Assembly: GCF_014640555.1 (NCBI RefSeq)
Contig: NZ_BMHE01000047.1
Coordinates: 1 to 61,912 of the forward strand
Direction: 5' to 3'
Length of the DNA: 61,912 nt
DNA from: Paenibacillus marchantiophytorum
GTDB lineage: Bacteria; Bacillota; Bacilli; Paenibacillales; NBRC-103111
Part shown: in pieces, positions 18,181-25,774 of the stretch
Layout of the letters: every line of letters starts with the position of its first letter
Numbering within the stretch: position 1 is the first letter of the stretch
The notes under the pieces: model-generated
The model's input: only the letters and a program-made list of their open reading frames with translations
Database searches by the model: none
What the model was told of the DNA's origin: nothing
Program-made: the position numbers and the translations under genes

Positions 18181-18232
18181 AAAGGAAAGAGCCTGCCCCA
18201 AGTAGCCAATCGACCTTGAGGCAGGCTCCTTT
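18181..18232 (+). terminator. Long inverted repeat, probable terminator
   Basis: AAAGGA(AA)GAGCCTGCC...GGCAGGCTCCTTT forms a stem of 15 or more base pairs around an 11-base loop, 35 bases after the YHYH gene. The T-run after the stem is short, so it may act partly as a bidirectional or mRNA-stabilising hairpin. Confidence 0.55.
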
Positions 18233-18251
18233 ACGAACTCATTAACCTTTG

Positions 18252-18739
18252 TTTGCTCAAAATGGTACAACTAGAAAATCCAACGAATCCCAGATGTGTT
18301 ATTCGTATCAAAAGCTCACTTAACCGCCATTACTCTGCCTTATAACGCCAATTTAGTTCGTTAGATCTTCAGAGTAGCCATTTTCTCACCAATAAGCATC
18401 ATCCGGTTCGTTAGAGTGACTGATTGATTGTGAGCCGGTTCGGCGTTGCTCACCTCTGCGTTAAGGCTGTTTTTCAACGTTACAGTTCCTACTTTAGCCG
18501 CAGACGCCTCTGTAACGCTGAATTTCAACCTTAACCCACCCGAAATACCCATCACGGTGCTCTTTCTCTGCCTGTAAGATTGTTTTTCAGCGTTAAAGTT
18601 CCCATTTTAGCCCTAGGCGCTCCCATAACGCTGAATTACAACCTTAACCCACCCGCGAAATGCCGATCACGGTGCTCTTCCTCTGCCTTATTTGCTCAGA
18701 ATTGCCAAACCAGAAAACCTACCGAATCCCAGACAAGTT
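18252..18739. repeat. Degenerate direct repeats in a gene-free stretch
   Basis: Two adjacent units, 18468-18580 and 18581-18690, share most of about 112 bases, including TGTTTTTCARCGTTA, CTTAACCCACCCG and ATCACGGTGCTCTT. Each is flanked by further related sequence: TTTGCTCA...GAATCCCAGA occurs at 18252-18295 and again at 18691-18733. No gene or start with ribosome site is visible between 18147 and 18828 on either strand. The repeats are imperfect, so they are old duplications. Confidence 0.6.
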
Positions 18740-18828
18740 ACCCCCAGCAAATGCCCACCTCCGCCAACAAAACCAAAAAGGCCGCTCCCAGGTTTTCAAC
18801 CCTTGGAGACAGCCTCTTTCGTTCCACT

Positions 18829-20916
18829 TCAAGCAATAAACTCCGCCATAATCCGACTAATATCAAAAGGTGTAATCCCTTCACTCACAGAAAACACCGT
18901 CTGCGCACACTCGGCTCGCTCCACGACTCGCCCCCTAGCCATAGCATGCAGCATGAATACATCGTGCAAGTTAGGCTTCTTCAAAGTAGTCATGGCCTTC
19001 CCCATCAGGACCATCCCTTTTTGATTCTCCTCGACATTGTTGTAGTAGTAAGGATGCTTCTTCAGGGCCAAGTCGCACCAAATGATCTCCCGCTCCACCA
19101 AATCCAAAATAACGGGTATCGCAATCCTCGTATCTGCGGCTAGATCGATGCGATCGAGCACCGTCGAAGGCTCAAAAATCTCCCCCGAACTCGGATACTT
19201 CCTCATCATCCACCCCGCAAAACACTCCGGCAGCTCACAGTATGGCTGTTCCGTGAACGAGTTCAGCGAAGCGACAATGTAGCGTCCACCATATTGCACA
19301 ATAGAAGGAATATCCATATCGATGAATTCACAAGCGCCATGAGGAGCCGAGGTAATATCCCCGCTGTGAGCAGCTGTATATCGATCGGAACGCAGATTGG
19401 TGTAGGAGATATGCTCGACATACTGCCAACGCTCATCATACATCACAGCCGAGAGGTCAATATCGACTCTTCCTGTATGCTTGCCGTTAACAGTCCCTTC
19501 TTTCCACCACAAGAAAAAGCGAATCGTATCCCCTTCCGGCATCTCCAGCCGACTGCCGCGAACGATCGTACGGAGTGCCTTACTCGCCGACCTCTGAGCA
19601 AAAGGCATCATATACCGCCTCAACCTCTCATCCACATAAACGTCTCCAAGTGAGGGAAGCTCGGAGAACCGCTTCATTAACGCGCTTTGACATATTTGCA
19701 CAATCGCCTCACACGTTTCGGCTTCTATATCAGGCAGCGTGTTCTGGATCGCTACGGCTTTACCTACATTTCCTTTTGGGAAAAATGTCCGCAGATCCTG
19801 CCTTTCATTCCGATGCTGAAAATGAGCCATCACTTGCAGCAGCACTGGCGTTGACACATCCGCGGCAACTGCAGCGAACTTTGCCACCATTGGGAGGGCA
19901 TTATCGCTGATCCTAAGCAAATGATCCAGTCGTCTGGCGAACTCGCCGGCGCGATTCTTCAATAGATCCGCAGCTAAGCCTGCATCCATCTGGCGAAGCG
20001 CATGCTCAACTTTGCCACCGAACGTTGCATAGGGTTTATTATTGCGCAGGATGTCAAAAGCTGCCTTGCAGCCGTCATATTTATGCTTATATTCAGCCGG
20101 ATGCAGGATTTCTCCGAGACGAATCCAGCGATTTTTGTAGCGCAGCATATCCTCAACCTTGTTCCCGCATTGCTCTAGCAACTCCAACAGCAAACGCCTC
20201 TCTGGGCGTCTGAACTTCCGGAACTGCGTAATCGTTGCAAGGCTTACGTCCCCATCCGACAGTGCAGCGGCTAATCGCAGGATATCCGTGGCCGTTTTCA
20301 GGTATTTTCCGATGAGCTTGATGTCGGCCTTCTCATATTTAAGAAGCGCGGCCACGACGAATCCCACATTTTCTTTTAAAGGGATCTCGTCCGGCAGCAC
20401 CGTACTCAAATCCTCATAAGAAGCGATAACCCACTGAATATCTTCCTTGTCCGCCTCGGATATCGAACTTTTCGCTTCAATCAGATTCCGAATGACCTGA
20501 TTAAAATCTTCCGAACTCCCTAGATCAATCATGGTCAAATCAACCTGATCCAGCAAAGGAAATCTCTCCAGCGCAGCATGCTCCGGCAGTTTTAGCGTTA
20601 AATAATGATGGATCGCTTGCAAATAAAGCTCTGCATCACTTGCCATCATGACTTGCTGCGGGAAATTGGGATACATAGGCCGGAACACGGCATTCGCCCC
20701 TACGAGCGACTTCAAATCCTCCACCAATGGATGATACATGTCTAGAAACTTATCAACCGATAACGTTTGGACAACAGCTATCAGCCTTTCCGAAAAGGTA
20801 AATCCTAAGTTCTCTACATTTTTCATTGCTGTTGCGATGTATGTCAGAGGAAGACGGTTATGACCAGGATGCACCATGATCTTCCTATTTCGTTTTAGAT
20901 AAATGGTATTTCTCAT
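18829..20916 (-). CDS. Large helical protein with TerD-like C-terminal domain
   Basis: This cytosolic protein is about 695 residues. The first 450 residues are alpha-helical and rich in charged repeats. From about 470 onward a TerD-like pattern appears: RVDIDLSAVMYDE, AAHSGDITSAP, then an E-F-I-D-M-D-I strand, as in the calcium-binding tellurite/stress family. I relate it to the TerD-associated SCO0854/MXAN_6230 group, which is known only by comparative genomics. ATG 20916 is used; the AGGAGG box lies rather far upstream (12 bases), and a three-codon ATG-CCG-CAA-TGA frame overlaps the start. No other ter genes are nearby. GC content is higher than in flanking genes. Confidence 0.6.
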   Translation of the reverse strand: MRNTIYLKRNRKIMVHPGHNRLPLTYIATAMKNVENLGFTFSERLIAVVQTLSVDKFLDMYHPLVEDLKSLVGANAVFRPMYPNFPQQVMMASDAELYLQAIHHYLTLKLPEHAALERFPLLDQVDLTMIDLGSSEDFNQVIRNLIEAKSSISEADKEDIQWVIASYEDLSTVLPDEIPLKENVGFVVAALLKYEKADIKLIGKYLKTATDILRLAAALSDGDVSLATITQFRKFRRPERRLLLELLEQCGNKVEDMLRYKNRWIRLGEILHPAEYKHKYDGCKAAFDILRNNKPYATFGGKVEHALRQMDAGLAADLLKNRAGEFARRLDHLLRISDNALPMVAKFAAVAADVSTPVLLQVMAHFQHRNERQDLRTFFPKGNVGKAVAIQNTLPDIEAETCEAIVQICQSALMKRFSELPSLGDVYVDERLRRYMMPFAQRSASKALRTIVRGSRLEMPEGDTIRFFLWWKEGTVNGKHTGRVDIDLSAVMYDERWQYVEHISYTNLRSDRYTAAHSGDITSAPHGACEFIDMDIPSIVQYGGRYIVASLNSFTEQPYCELPECFAGWMMRKYPSSGEIFEPSTVLDRIDLAADTRIAIPVILDLVEREIIWCDLALKKHPYYYNNVEENQKGMVLMGKAMTTLKKPNLHDVFMLHAMARGRVVERAECAQTVFSVSEGITPFDISRIMAEFIA

Positions 20917-20960
20917 TGCGGCATAACGCCTCCTCATAGGTTCTGGATACAATCAGGGAA

Positions 20961-21084
20961 CTTGCCTCTCTAGGTCGCCAATGATGTTAGAAGGAAGAGA
21001 GGCAATAGCCTGATTCGATGTCACTTCTGGAAAGCTGCCGCCCTAAGATCGGGGTTTGTAGAAGGAAGGACGGCAATGGCCTGA
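20961..21084 (-). repeat. Pair of similar hairpins upstream of the TerD-like gene
   Basis: Two imperfect copies, 20961-21013 and 21034-21084, each form a stem (TTGCCTCTCT with AGAGAGGCAA; TGCCGCCCT with AGGACGGCA) and share GTTAGAAGGAAG/GTAGAAGGAAG and a trailing GCCTGA. They lie in the 5' leader side of the TerD-like gene on the minus strand and could be RNA structures or small mobile repeats. Confidence 0.45.
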
Positions 21085-21170
21085 AGTAACGTCATCATCC
21101 CATATTTTGGAGGGGGTGAACATGGTGAAAGTATGGCGATGATATAAATTGCGAACAAGCAACTGGCAAA

Positions 21171-21207
21171 ACAAAAAACCACCGCCGCTTAATTCGGGGG
21201 AGGTTAA
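21171..21207 (-). terminator. Probable terminator after the VapBC-like pair
   Basis: Minus strand CCTCCCCCG-AATTAAG-CGGCGGTGG is an imperfect 9-bp stem followed by TTTTTT. It lies 20 bases beyond the truncated toxin frame. Confidence 0.5.
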
Positions 21208-21227
21208 AGTAAATTGAACCTAGATTT

Positions 21228-21368
21228 TTATAATAGGAATTGTAAGTTCCTCGAAAAATATATCGGCATTTTATCTCTCGAAGCTTGTTGAATAAAATCG
21301 ATTACAACGTCCTCATTAACAAGAATCGCAATTGCAATATTGGTGTCAAGTAAATAACCTCGGCTCAT
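21228..21368 (-). pseudogene. Truncated VapC-like PIN-domain toxin
   Basis: A 46-codon frame starts with ATG overlapping the antitoxin stop by 4 bases (ATGA), the usual VapBC arrangement. It begins MSRGYLLDTNIAIAIL, the first PIN-domain strand with its catalytic Asp and DTN motif, and continues about 20 more residues before losing similarity at PIYFS and stopping. PIN toxins are about 130 residues, so about two thirds and the remaining acidic residues are missing. The toxin is therefore very likely inactive. The family call rests on the N-terminal motif and the gene arrangement. Confidence 0.7.
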
Positions 21369-21598
21369 GAATCCCAATCCTCACGAGATCTTTTCACTTC
21401 GTCGAGCAGTTCTTTGCCTCTTTCAGGAGATAACATCCCAGCTGCCTCAAGAAGATCATCTACGGAATAATCATCATCTTGGGCTTCAACTGTTTGCTTA
21501 TCAAGATCAATAAGTACTCGGGCATTATTTATATTTAGTTTTTGAAGCATTAATTTAATTGCACTTGCCGTCTGAAAATCAATTTTTTTGGGGATCAA
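21365..21598 (-). CDS. VapB/AbrB-like antitoxin (orphaned), 77 aa
   Basis: It starts with TTG at 21598, six bases after GGAGGG. The small acidic protein has an N-terminal strand-helix region (QTASAIKLMLQKLNINNARVLIDLD) and a flexible acidic C-terminus (SVDDLLEAAGMLSPERGKELLDEVKRSREDWDS), as expected for an antitoxin tail that wraps a PIN toxin. It directly precedes and overlaps a VapC-like toxin remnant, which supports the call. With the toxin truncated it may survive as an orphan antitoxin or autoregulator. A DNA-binding motif is not obvious, so the exact antitoxin class is unsure. Confidence 0.6.
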   Translation of the reverse strand: MIPKKIDFQTASAIKLMLQKLNINNARVLIDLDKQTVEAQDDDYSVDDLLEAAGMLSPERGKELLDEVKRSREDWDS

Positions 21599-21723
21599 GG
21601 CTATCCCTCCAATGCAATTTTATATATTTTCATTATACCACACGTTTTAAAGTTCCAAACATTCTGTCTCACTCTCTTGTTAATGTTGAAAGTGCGGATG
21701 GCAAATTTAATAGTAAAGGAAAC

Positions 21724-21754
21724 AAAAAACCTAGAAATCATTTCTAGGTTTTTT
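21724..21754 (-). terminator. Bidirectional terminator
   Basis: AAAAAACCTAGAAA-TCAT-TTCTAGGTTTTTT has a 9-bp stem with A and T runs on both sides. It lies 33 bases after the end of the sigma-like gene pair on the minus strand. Confidence 0.75.
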
Positions 21755-21786
21755 GCACCTTGCACTTTACGGTTAGTAATGGAGAT

Positions 21787-22035
21787 TCAGTTTTTAATCG
21801 GAATTTCTTTATCAAAAAATACGATCGATGCGATTTCCTTATCATTTATAACATGTTCAAAAGTTTTAATCGTAAGCATTTGGTCATTTAGATAATCTAG
21901 CACATGCAATCCAGTAAAAATACTAGTTGTTTCTGAGGTACCATCTTTATAATTTATCGTGATAGGGTAGTTATCCAAATGTTTATATACACCAATTTCC
22001 TTTAATCTACCGGCGGCTTCGTTATAATGCCTCAT
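21787..22035 (-). CDS. Hypothetical 82-aa protein coupled to truncated sigma factor
   Basis: ATG at 22035 lies inside the last codons of the sigma-like gene (stop at 22022) without a clear ribosome site, so expression would depend on coupling. The product is a small mixed alpha/beta protein with a beta hairpin (YPITINYKDGTSETTSIFTG) and a charged helix (DYLNDQMLTIKTFEHVINDK). No family is recognised. It may be a stand-alone gene or the result of rearrangement that replaced the C-terminal half of the sigma factor. A terminator follows. Confidence 0.4.
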   Translation of the reverse strand: MRHYNEAAGRLKEIGVYKHLDNYPITINYKDGTSETTSIFTGLHVLDYLNDQMLTIKTFEHVINDKEIASIVFFDKEIPIKN

Positions 22036-22366
22036 AACCAAACATGGTAATGTTATGATCTATCTGATAAAGGTTAGAGTACTCCTTGAAATCCAGCTTA
22101 AAAGCTGTTTCCCAAGAACCTGGTATGACCGTTTTAACGTCTTTACAGTAATTTCTGGTGGTTACTATCAACCACGCTTTTTCATGTTCGTGGTCATTGA
22201 AGACCATTCGAGATTTGATCAGTTTTAAAAATACAGATTGAACAGCGTCTTCTGCATCAACGGGATTTTTCAAATAGATATAGCACAGCCTGTAAACTTG
22301 ATCGACATGCCGTTGATAGAGTTCAGCCAACTCTTTATCCGTACGCAATAAAGAATTGTTTTCCAT
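22022..22366 (-). CDS. Truncated ECF sigma factor (region 2 only)
   Basis: This 114-residue protein starts at ATG 22366, 7 bases after AGGAGG. Residues 8-78 match sigma-70 region 2: ELYQRHVDQVYRLCYIYLKN, then DAEDAVQSVFLKL and HEKAWLIVTTRNYCKD. ECF sigma factors are about 170-190 residues and need region 4 for -35 recognition. Here the sequence diverges after about residue 85 and ends without region 4. It is therefore probably non-functional or a modified regulator. No anti-sigma gene is recognised nearby; the overlapping 82-residue frame is not similar to one. Confidence 0.7.
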   Translation of the reverse strand: MENNSLLRTDKELAELYQRHVDQVYRLCYIYLKNPVDAEDAVQSVFLKLIKSRMVFNDHEHEKAWLIVTTRNYCKDVKTVIPGSWETAFKLDFKEYSNLYQIDHNITMFGYEAL

Positions 22367-22495
22367 TTATTCGCCTCCTACATACAACACGATTGATGAC
22401 TCGAAAATATCCCATTATCCTGATTTCTGTTTTGAGCCTTTTATAATACCTTAAAATTAATGAACCCATCCAAGCTTACTCTCGCACAAAATAAT

Positions 22496-22535
22496 GACAA
22501 AAAAAGCGACCTCGAACAATTCGAGGTCACTCTTT
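22496..22535 (-). terminator. Terminator of the DUF805 gene
   Basis: Minus strand GACCTCGAA-TTG-TTCGAGGTC (9-bp perfect stem) followed by a T-run (TTTTTTTG). It lies 18 bases after the stop codon. Confidence 0.85.
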
Positions 22536-22552
22536 TACTTTTACAGGTTAAT

Positions 22553-22903
22553 TTAAGCAAATTGCTTAGGATTCGGACCATATTTATTCGTATTAGGCTC
22601 ACTGTCTTGGCAGTTGAATACGATAAGAATAATAGAGCCGACAAATGGGATTAAACTGATCAAAACCCACCAAGCGCTCCTCCCCGTATCATGCAGTCTC
22701 CGAAAAGAGACAGCTAGAGACGGCAAAAGAACTGCCAAAGAATACAGCAAAGGTAAAACGGAGTTAAGTCCAATTATTGTATCCAAGATGACTAGAATTG
22801 TACTAGCGATCGCATTGAAGAGTAGAAACATCCAGTATTCCTTGCGTCGTGCTCTGCCTGAAAACCCTACGTAATCTTTAAATACCTTTAAATACCAACC
22901 CAT
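22553..22903 (-). CDS. DUF805 family membrane protein (YhaH-like)
   Basis: This 116-residue protein has the family hallmarks: a start of MGWYLKVFKDYVGFSGRARR, the EYW motif, three to four membrane segments (about 25-45, 49-68, 78-97) and the conserved RRLHDTGRSAWW loop. It ends with a short cytosolic tail containing NKYGPNP. DUF805 proteins are small inner-membrane proteins of unknown function, common in bacteria and phages. The gene stands alone with its own terminator, so context gives no further hint. Confidence 0.85.
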   Translation of the reverse strand: MGWYLKVFKDYVGFSGRARRKEYWMFLLFNAIASTILVILDTIIGLNSVLPLLYSLAVLLPSLAVSFRRLHDTGRSAWWVLISLIPFVGSIILIVFNCQDSEPNTNKYGPNPKQFA

Positions 22904-23115
22904 TTAAAATCCCCCTTAATCGTCATAAAAACCTATAAAATAATTACTGTCGACTTTATCTTACAACATTTCGTGCAAAAAAGGATAAAGTTTTACATAA
23001 TTCTCAATAAAGATTGTGTAAAATTCGACATTTTTCTGTATCAAGTATGCTAAACAGGGTCTCGAAAGAATTAAACTCTCCATTCCGTTGCAGGAAGGAG
23101 AGCATTATTTATCAT

Positions 23116-23793
23116 CTACTTACCAAGATCCATCTCCCACTCCAGCTGGCGAAATGGACTGTTCTTCGCTGCAAACCACTTTGTGATTAAAGCCTGATTC
23201 TTTTTCACATAAGTCGAGGAGGTTTCCGCCGCATCAAACTGGCTTCCGGTCACATAAGCCGCAACATACTCTTCCCATCCGGAATAGGATTGCTGGATAA
23301 GCTGCGCTACATGCTGCATGCGATTTAGGCCTTCTTGTTTGGTCAAATACCTAAGCGTTACCCCCACACGGCATAAATACAAATACTGGGCATAATCATA
23401 AGCCGCGATGCCATTCTCGGGCAGCTTCCTGCAGTAGTAATTGACAATAGAAATCCTGATCGTCTCTTTTTGCTTTTTGGGCAAGGATTGGACATAGTCC
23501 ATCCGTTCTGTCTCTGAGAGAGCCGACAAACGGTGATGGATTTCAAGATACGACTGCCTGTTTCCTTCTTGGAGCAGCCATCCCAGCTTGGATTTCAAAC
23601 CTTGCGCGTTATGAATCTGCCACTCTTCTCTCAATCGGTTGGTCAACCGCTTTTTAGCCACAATAGAGTCCCTCAAGAATCCATACTTGTACATTGTAAA
23701 ATAATACGCCAAACGGCCTTTCAGGCAGACCGCCGTCAGTGCCCGCATATACAGTTGCCTATCTTTTGCCTTGCGGTTTTGCCATATCGTCAT
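23116..23793 (-). CDS. DUF1266 family protein, partner of HscC/J-protein cluster
   Basis: This 225-residue soluble protein starts at ATG 23793, 18 bases after the J-protein stop. It has the DUF1266 layout: L-R-E-E-W-Q-I-H-N helix, L-G-W-L-L-Q-E-G-N-R, an A-Y-D-Y-A-Q-Y helix, E-G-L-N-R, a W-E-E-Y segment, and a final S-P-F-R-Q-L-E-W. E. coli YbeR and YbeU carry the same domain and sit beside hscC and the djlB/djlC J-protein genes. The same gene company here suggests a functional link to the Hsp70 partner. Function is unknown. Confidence 0.75.
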   Translation of the reverse strand: MTIWQNRKAKDRQLYMRALTAVCLKGRLAYYFTMYKYGFLRDSIVAKKRLTNRLREEWQIHNAQGLKSKLGWLLQEGNRQSYLEIHHRLSALSETERMDYVQSLPKKQKETIRISIVNYYCRKLPENGIAAYDYAQYLYLCRVGVTLRYLTKQEGLNRMQHVAQLIQQSYSGWEEYVAAYVTGSQFDAAETSSTYVKKNQALITKWFAAKNSPFRQLEWEMDLGK

Positions 23794-23810
23794 GGATGTA
23801 GCTCCGTCAT

Positions 23811-25772
23811 TTAGAATTGAACTGCTCTGTATGTTCTCCTGATTTCCCGAATCAAGAGGGCTAAGATACAACAGATAAGTCCTGCATACACGTACAATGC
23901 TTTTGGTGCCCGCCATTCTTCTGGAAGAGGAGGAGGTATATTTGTCAAAACCAACTCATTTTCATCTCTAGCCTCTATATACGTATCGACATTCAGGTTG
24001 TCGAGATAAGAATCGAATCTCGGATCGTTGCTGATCCTGCTCTCCACCGCCTTCAACAGGTCTGGTGACGCAATCTTGGTAGCCCTGCCCTTTAATTTAT
24101 ACAACGGGGGCTTGTACAAAGCTGCAGACCAATGATGAATATTTCCTGTAAAAATAACGGTCTTATCGTCTAGATAACCCAAGCATACATAACCATAATC
24201 CGGACTTATCCCCCCAACTTCGTTAAAACCCGGGTAAATAGCTTTGGTAGTTCCACTGCTTTCATCCCGTATATAATCGGAGTACATATCAGGACATTTA
24301 ACCATCGTAAGCCCCACGATAATGTTCTGTTTCTGTTGCCCAGATCGTCTTAAATCTTCCTGTGTTTGAACCTCTACGGCGCTTTGCGTCGTGGAAATGG
24401 CTTTCGGTGCTAATGGTTCCGGATATGGGGCGCTATCCTTACTCAATGTCCCATTTAGGAAAAGCAGACCAATGACAAGCAACAAACCGTAGATCCACGT
24501 TCTTCTCAGCAAAATATGCAGGAACATGACCGTTGCGCCTATCCAAGCGGGTTTTCCAAGCTCTTTAAATAGCGGGGCTAAAACCCGTTTGTCGGGCTTT
24601 TCGGATTTAGCCATCAGCGACTCTGCCAATTGCGCATTAACTTGTGCCAGGCCGGTAGTTGCTTCGAAATCATAGGGATTTTGATTAAGCACTTGTATAT
24701 AACGCGTTTTGGCGTGCTCCATCTCGCCCAGCATCATGTAGCACCTCGCCTGCAGCCACAGGGCGTGCAAACTCTCCGGCTTGCGGGAGAGAATATGTTC
24801 GCAGTCCCCGATAGCGTCGTGATAGTGCTCGGCACTATATTGGATTTGCGCGCGGTAATAATACCCATCCAATTCATCAGGGCTCACTCGGATCGCGTGG
24901 TTGCACGCAATAAGCGCCCGCTCGGCGTCGCCTATACGCAAGTAATACTCGCACTGCATACGAAGCAGATCCGGGTCGTCCGGATAAATCGCATGCGCTT
25001 CCGTCATGCACCGCCCGGCAAGTTCCAGATCGTTCGCGATCAAAGCATCAAGCGCTTGTTCCCGATAATCTACAAATCTATCGTAGTCCACGCCTTCATA
25101 CGCTTTAAAATGACTATACCGAAGCTCCCATAGCTGATCCAGCTGTTTAAAGATGTAAGTGATTAACTGTTCAGGAAAGCGCCTAAGGAGATACTCCTTC
25201 TCTTCCCGCCACCGGAAATTGCTTTCCAGCAGCTGCCAGACGTCCTTGGGAAAATGGTGGTGAGTTTGCAGGAACTGCATGACCCTGTCATTTAACTGCT
25301 GTTTGTACCCCACCTGCCATAAGACATCCGAGCTTAACAATAACGTCCACTTCTCGCTATCTATTCGTGAGAAAAAGTGCTGATACAAAGCTTGGAACTG
25401 GCCCATAAAATCATTAATCTGCATCGCCATGCTGGGCGCAGGATTGATAATAGTATCTTGCAAATGGACTTTTGGCGGCGGCGGAATTCGCTCATCTAGC
25501 AACGGTTCGCGGTCGGCTTCCTGCTCACGCTCGCGGTCATCCGACTCAAGCACGGGCTCAGGAATCAGAATATCGAGCCCGGCAGGAACATCCATTTGTT
25601 TTTTTCGCTGGGCCTTCGCGTATTTAATGGCTCGGTCATAGGCCTCTCTCAACTTCTGGTACCCTTCCGGGTCCTCCTCCGGATGGAAGATTTTCAGCTT
25701 TTGCGCATAAGCCTTTTTGATTACGGACTCATCATCCGTTGGACTAATGCCCAGTAGGCTCCACCATGTCAT
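23811..25772 (-). CDS. J-domain TPR membrane protein, likely HscC co-chaperone
   Basis: This 653-residue protein has an N-terminal J domain (residues 1-60): WSLLGISPTDDESVIKKAYAQKLKIFHPEEDPEG. The HPD triad reads HPE, as in several DjlB/DjlC-like proteins. A Pro-rich linker follows, then a helical region with at least four TPR-like repeats (about 200-370, e.g. PDELDGYYYRAQIQYSAEHY). A membrane segment is near 425-445 and another at the C-terminus near 620-640. Both topology and position next to an hscC-type gene (stop only 2 bases upstream) argue for a dedicated co-chaperone. The region between the membrane helices may face outside. Confidence 0.8.
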   Translation of the reverse strand: MTWWSLLGISPTDDESVIKKAYAQKLKIFHPEEDPEGYQKLREAYDRAIKYAKAQRKKQMDVPAGLDILIPEPVLESDDREREQEADREPLLDERIPPPPKVHLQDTIINPAPSMAMQINDFMGQFQALYQHFFSRIDSEKWTLLLSSDVLWQVGYKQQLNDRVMQFLQTHHHFPKDVWQLLESNFRWREEKEYLLRRFPEQLITYIFKQLDQLWELRYSHFKAYEGVDYDRFVDYREQALDALIANDLELAGRCMTEAHAIYPDDPDLLRMQCEYYLRIGDAERALIACNHAIRVSPDELDGYYYRAQIQYSAEHYHDAIGDCEHILSRKPESLHALWLQARCYMMLGEMEHAKTRYIQVLNQNPYDFEATTGLAQVNAQLAESLMAKSEKPDKRVLAPLFKELGKPAWIGATVMFLHILLRRTWIYGLLLVIGLLFLNGTLSKDSAPYPEPLAPKAISTTQSAVEVQTQEDLRRSGQQKQNIIVGLTMVKCPDMYSDYIRDESSGTTKAIYPGFNEVGGISPDYGYVCLGYLDDKTVIFTGNIHHWSAALYKPPLYKLKGRATKIASPDLLKAVESRISNDPRFDSYLDNLNVDTYIEARDENELVLTNIPPPLPEEWRAPKALYVYAGLICCILALLIREIRRTYRAVQF

Positions 25773-25774
25773 GG

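Noticed and set aside
24630..25133. 167-codon plus-strand frame opposite the J-protein gene
   Set aside because: Antisense to a clear TPR-coding region and without ribosome site or domain.
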